Positions 61,504 to 64,000 of a stretch of 64,000 nucleotides of DNA are shown piece after piece. The position numbers and the translations under genes are program-made. Every line of letters starts with the position of its first letter. Positions within the stretch are counted from its first letter, which is position 1. Source of the stretch: Gamsiella multidivaricata (taxonomy: Eukaryota > Mortierellomycota > Mortierellomycetes > Mortierellales > Mortierellaceae); contig NW_026251727.1 in NCBI RefSeq assembly GCF_025024155.1, forward strand, positions 62,001 to 126,000. The letters are read 5' to 3'. The notes under the pieces were generated by a model, which saw only the letters and a list, made by a program, of their open reading frames with translations, searched no databases and was not told the DNA's origin.

Positions 61504-63413
61504 ATGCCATCCCCAGCACCCACGCCTTCTTATCTTCAGTCGCTCATCCTCCTACAACAGTATCAATTACAACAAAGACAGTTACAGCAGCAACAACAGC
61601 AGCAGCTTCACACACCGTTTGGTCATGCTTCGGTGCCGCATCCTCATCAGGCGTTTACTCAACTCAGTCAGCTCTCTGAGCAGCAACTGTTTTTCTCCAC
61701 ACAAAAACTAAAGGTCGGTATTTAGCCCCATGATACACCTTCTGTTCTTTTTCTGACTTTCCCTTGCTGGCCAGCTTCTCATAAATACTCAAACTAGTTC
61801 CTTCAACAGCACCAGCAACAGCAGCAATGGTCTACGAACAGTTCTCTTCAATCGACTTCCGCCCTCTCGCCAACATTGACAGAGAGTGCGTCTGGGCCAT
61901 CTTCGCCCCAACACCTTTCCACGATGAATTCACGGCATTCTGAGGTCTCTTCTGACTCCTCCCTGAGCAGCGATACAGCAGCGTCTCCGACAGCTAGTTA
62001 CTACAAACGGCGCACCTCTGCCACTTTCAGATCATCGTTTTCCGTACCCTCTCTTCCACCCTTTGAGCCGTTTGATTTCGCACCCGATGATTTTTTGAGC
62101 CAGGAAGCAGATGATGGAGACGATGAAAATGAGCAAGAACAGCAGCACCGTGATGAAGGTCAAGCATCCGGGTCCGAAGAGGATGAATACGCGCACGGTC
62201 GATCGTCTCCTATCCTTGCATCCTCTCCGGTGATCTCCGCCAATTCCAAGAAGCGCTGCATGGTGGCAGACACTCTAGGCCGATCGAAGGAGGGACACGC
62301 GATTTTAGCAGCACACGCGAGCTCGGGGCGAAGAGCCAATGACGCGGATGACACGGGGAATACAAGAGACCAGATCGAGTCCCAAAATGGAGAAGAAAGA
62401 GTACCACAGGGCGATTGCCATGGTAAGAAAAATGAATGAATGAATAATGAGTCGAGCAATTGCTGTAATATAGAACAGCGTTTCGAGATCGAAACTCTAA
62501 CGCCGAGCGACAAAAACAGAAAAGAAAAAAGGGATGCAGAACGTGGAAGCGGTAGGGATGGCCCGTTTGTCATGCTGAATGCTGGTGCTAACTTTGTTCT
62601 GTCTGTGCTCTATCTGTGTCTTCACATGCTATTTCAAACTCAACAATGTGCCCCCTGTCTTTTTGGGTTCATATTCATTTCTATTCTCCTATTTTCTACT
62701 TTTTTTTTTTTTTAAACACTCTCTTCCCGCGTCCGTCCGTCGGGTACACCAGGAGCTCAAGTGGCAAAACTCGGGAATTTATTCCTCGGCGCCTCGTCAT
62801 GGTCCGACAATGTAAATGCTAAGGACAGCAAGGACAGGAAATGCCAGGACCAGACCGAAGAGGAACCCCTTGGTAAAGACGTCGACCAAGCGCGATCTAA
62901 TCCATCAGTCATCCAATTCGACGGCAGCCACAACAACAATGACAATACGGACAATGGCAACAACACCAGCTCCATCAACAAAGCAAATACTGCAAAACAA
63001 CGCAACCGAGGTCCAATGGCACGCACCCTCGGTGAGACACCCCGGCTCGACCTCCAACTCGACCTACAGTCGCTGTCAACTCTGTCGCTTTCCTCGCCCC
63101 AGTCTGCCCACTTTAAAAGCAACCTCTCGGGGATGTGCTCCCCCACCATCATGACCAGACTGGACAACATTCATTTGGATGGCAGCAAAACGAATGGCAG
63201 CAATAATAAGGAGAGGTGCAAGGGTAAGGGTAAAGACGTTCATGGGACAGAGTCAGTCCAGGAGACAGGAAAGGCGGCGCCGTCATCAGGGTCAGACACA
63301 GACCAGAATCCAGATCGATCCAAATCCGGGCCAGGTGTCAATTCGATCGCGGGTGGTACTAGTGGTGGTGCCAGTGGTGTCAATGGTAGTTTGAGTAGCC
63401 CTATCCACAACAG
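61504..63413 (+). CDS. Ser/Gln-rich disordered protein, 3' end incomplete
   Basis: Family not recognised. Exons 61504-61713, 61798-62422, 62753-63413 join in phase (498 complete codons plus two bases) and continue past a GT donor at 63414. The N-terminus is Gln-rich (LLQQYQLQQRQLQQQQQQQ). Then come FSTQKLKFLQQHQQQQQWS, a Ser-rich block, FEPFDFAPDDFLSQEADDGDD (acidic, activation-like) and SEEDEYAHGRSSPIL. Exon 3 has VAKLGNLFLGASSW and LDLQLDLQSLSTLSLSSPQS, then Gly/Ser/Asn-rich sequence. I infer a regulatory or cytoskeletal protein with little folded structure. The next exon may begin after 63748, where two frames stay open to the window edge. Confidence 0.6.
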
Positions 63414-64000
63414 GTAAGTCAGGATTTATCCTATCCAGCCCTCCGCTGTCCTGCCTCACTTGCAGGGTGGATCCATCCCAACCAACCACTTATCCAAAAC
63501 CCTATTTACAACCCAAGGAGATGATACGATAATGCGGGGGGGAAGGGGGGAGGCAGAGGTGCCGGTGCTCTTTTTCCATCTCATATTTCTTCGCATTGAA
63601 ACAGGCACTGACTATGTTGTATACACCTCTACTGGGGACACATCACATAACCTTAAAGTGGAGGGGAGTGTGAGTGTAGGATGGTATCATATATCGATAT
63701 CTTATTTTAAGGCATCGTATCACATTGAGTGTTTGTATCTCTTTAGCATGAACAACAATTGTCTCCGCGTTCTCTGCGGCAGAGCCTTATCAGGCAGACA
63801 ACCCGCCAGATCCATTACTGCTTCTCTTCTCCTCCGTCTTCTGCTCCCTTCTCTTCCCCGAACGCCTCCTCTGCAGCTCCACCTCCACCTTCGCACCCTC
63901 GCACCCTCGCACCCTCGCACCCTCGTCCAAGTTTATGTCCAAATAGCGCCTCCTCTTCTACCCCTGACTCTATCGGAACACCCCCGCTCTTTATCCCTCT
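63414..64000 (+). other. Probable intron and following exon of the last gene
   Basis: The donor GGTAAGTC at 63414 opens an intron. An acceptor CTTTAG at about 63743-63748 would join in phase to SMNNNCLRVL. However, another frame from 63749, with Pro/Ser/Ala-rich content (RQSLIRQTTRQIHYCFSS), looks more protein-like and is also open to 64000. The join is therefore unresolved. Confidence 0.3.
63891..63922. repeat. (TCGCACCC)4 tandem repeat
   Basis: Four exact 8-bp units. Because 8 is not a multiple of 3, gain or loss of one unit would shift frame if this is coding. It sits in the unresolved last exon. Confidence 0.85.

Overview
This window is nuclear DNA of a filamentous, early-diverging fungus. 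It looks most like a Mortierella-type member of Mucoromycota, but that is inference. The evidence is dense genes on both strands, standard genetic code, short introns (mostly 60-150 bp; about 83 in the models below), poly-Q/S-rich proteins, and deep eukaryotic families: an augmin-like subunit, a cystinosin, a UVRAG-type Vps38 and the COP9 signalosome. I see no rRNA, confident tRNA, CRISPR or bacterial-style operon. Nearly every exon chain below was checked for reading phase and closes to a whole number of codons.

Layout. 1-8.9 kb: an anillin/Mid1-like PH protein and a SERCA-type Ca2+-ATPase, both on +. 8.9-17.5 kb: a coiled-coil protein (+), the splicing factor PRP3 (-), COP9 subunit 2 (-) and a HAUS4/augmin-like protein (+). 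17.7-28.6 kb: three minus-strand genes, UVRAG/Vps38 (10 exons), a secreted/membrane Kelch protein and an MNN1-type mannosyltransferase. 29-36.5 kb: the mRNA 3'-end nuclease YSH1/CPSF73 (-) shares a 310-bp divergent promoter with the splicing helicase PRP28 (+); then the ER J-protein ERJ5 (-). 37-45 kb: cystinosin (+), a FAM192A/NIP30 protein (+), Mediator MED1 (-) and an unrecognised 614-aa nuclear-looking protein (+). 45-57.4 kb: sulfite oxidase (-) diverges from a CBF1-type bHLH factor (+), followed by ASTE1, CCT1/TCP1 and CUE1 (all -). 58-64 kb: two low-complexity unknown proteins (+), the second running towards or past the window edge.

Most genes are housekeeping: RNA processing (PRP3, PRP28, YSH1), transcription (MED1, CBF1), protein quality control (CCT1, CUE1, ERJ5, CSN2), trafficking and ion balance (UVRAG, SERCA, cystinosin). 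They do not form one pathway.

The accessory signals are: (1) a broken TnpB/Fanzor-like RuvC plus zinc-ribbon gene between CCT1 and CUE1, beside a perfect 26-bp inverted repeat at the CCT1 5' end; (2) three introns that appear to start with GC instead of GT, each required by reading frame and homology; (3) perfect RTCACGTG sites upstream of SERCA and MED1 in a window that also encodes the CBF1-type factor expected to bind them.
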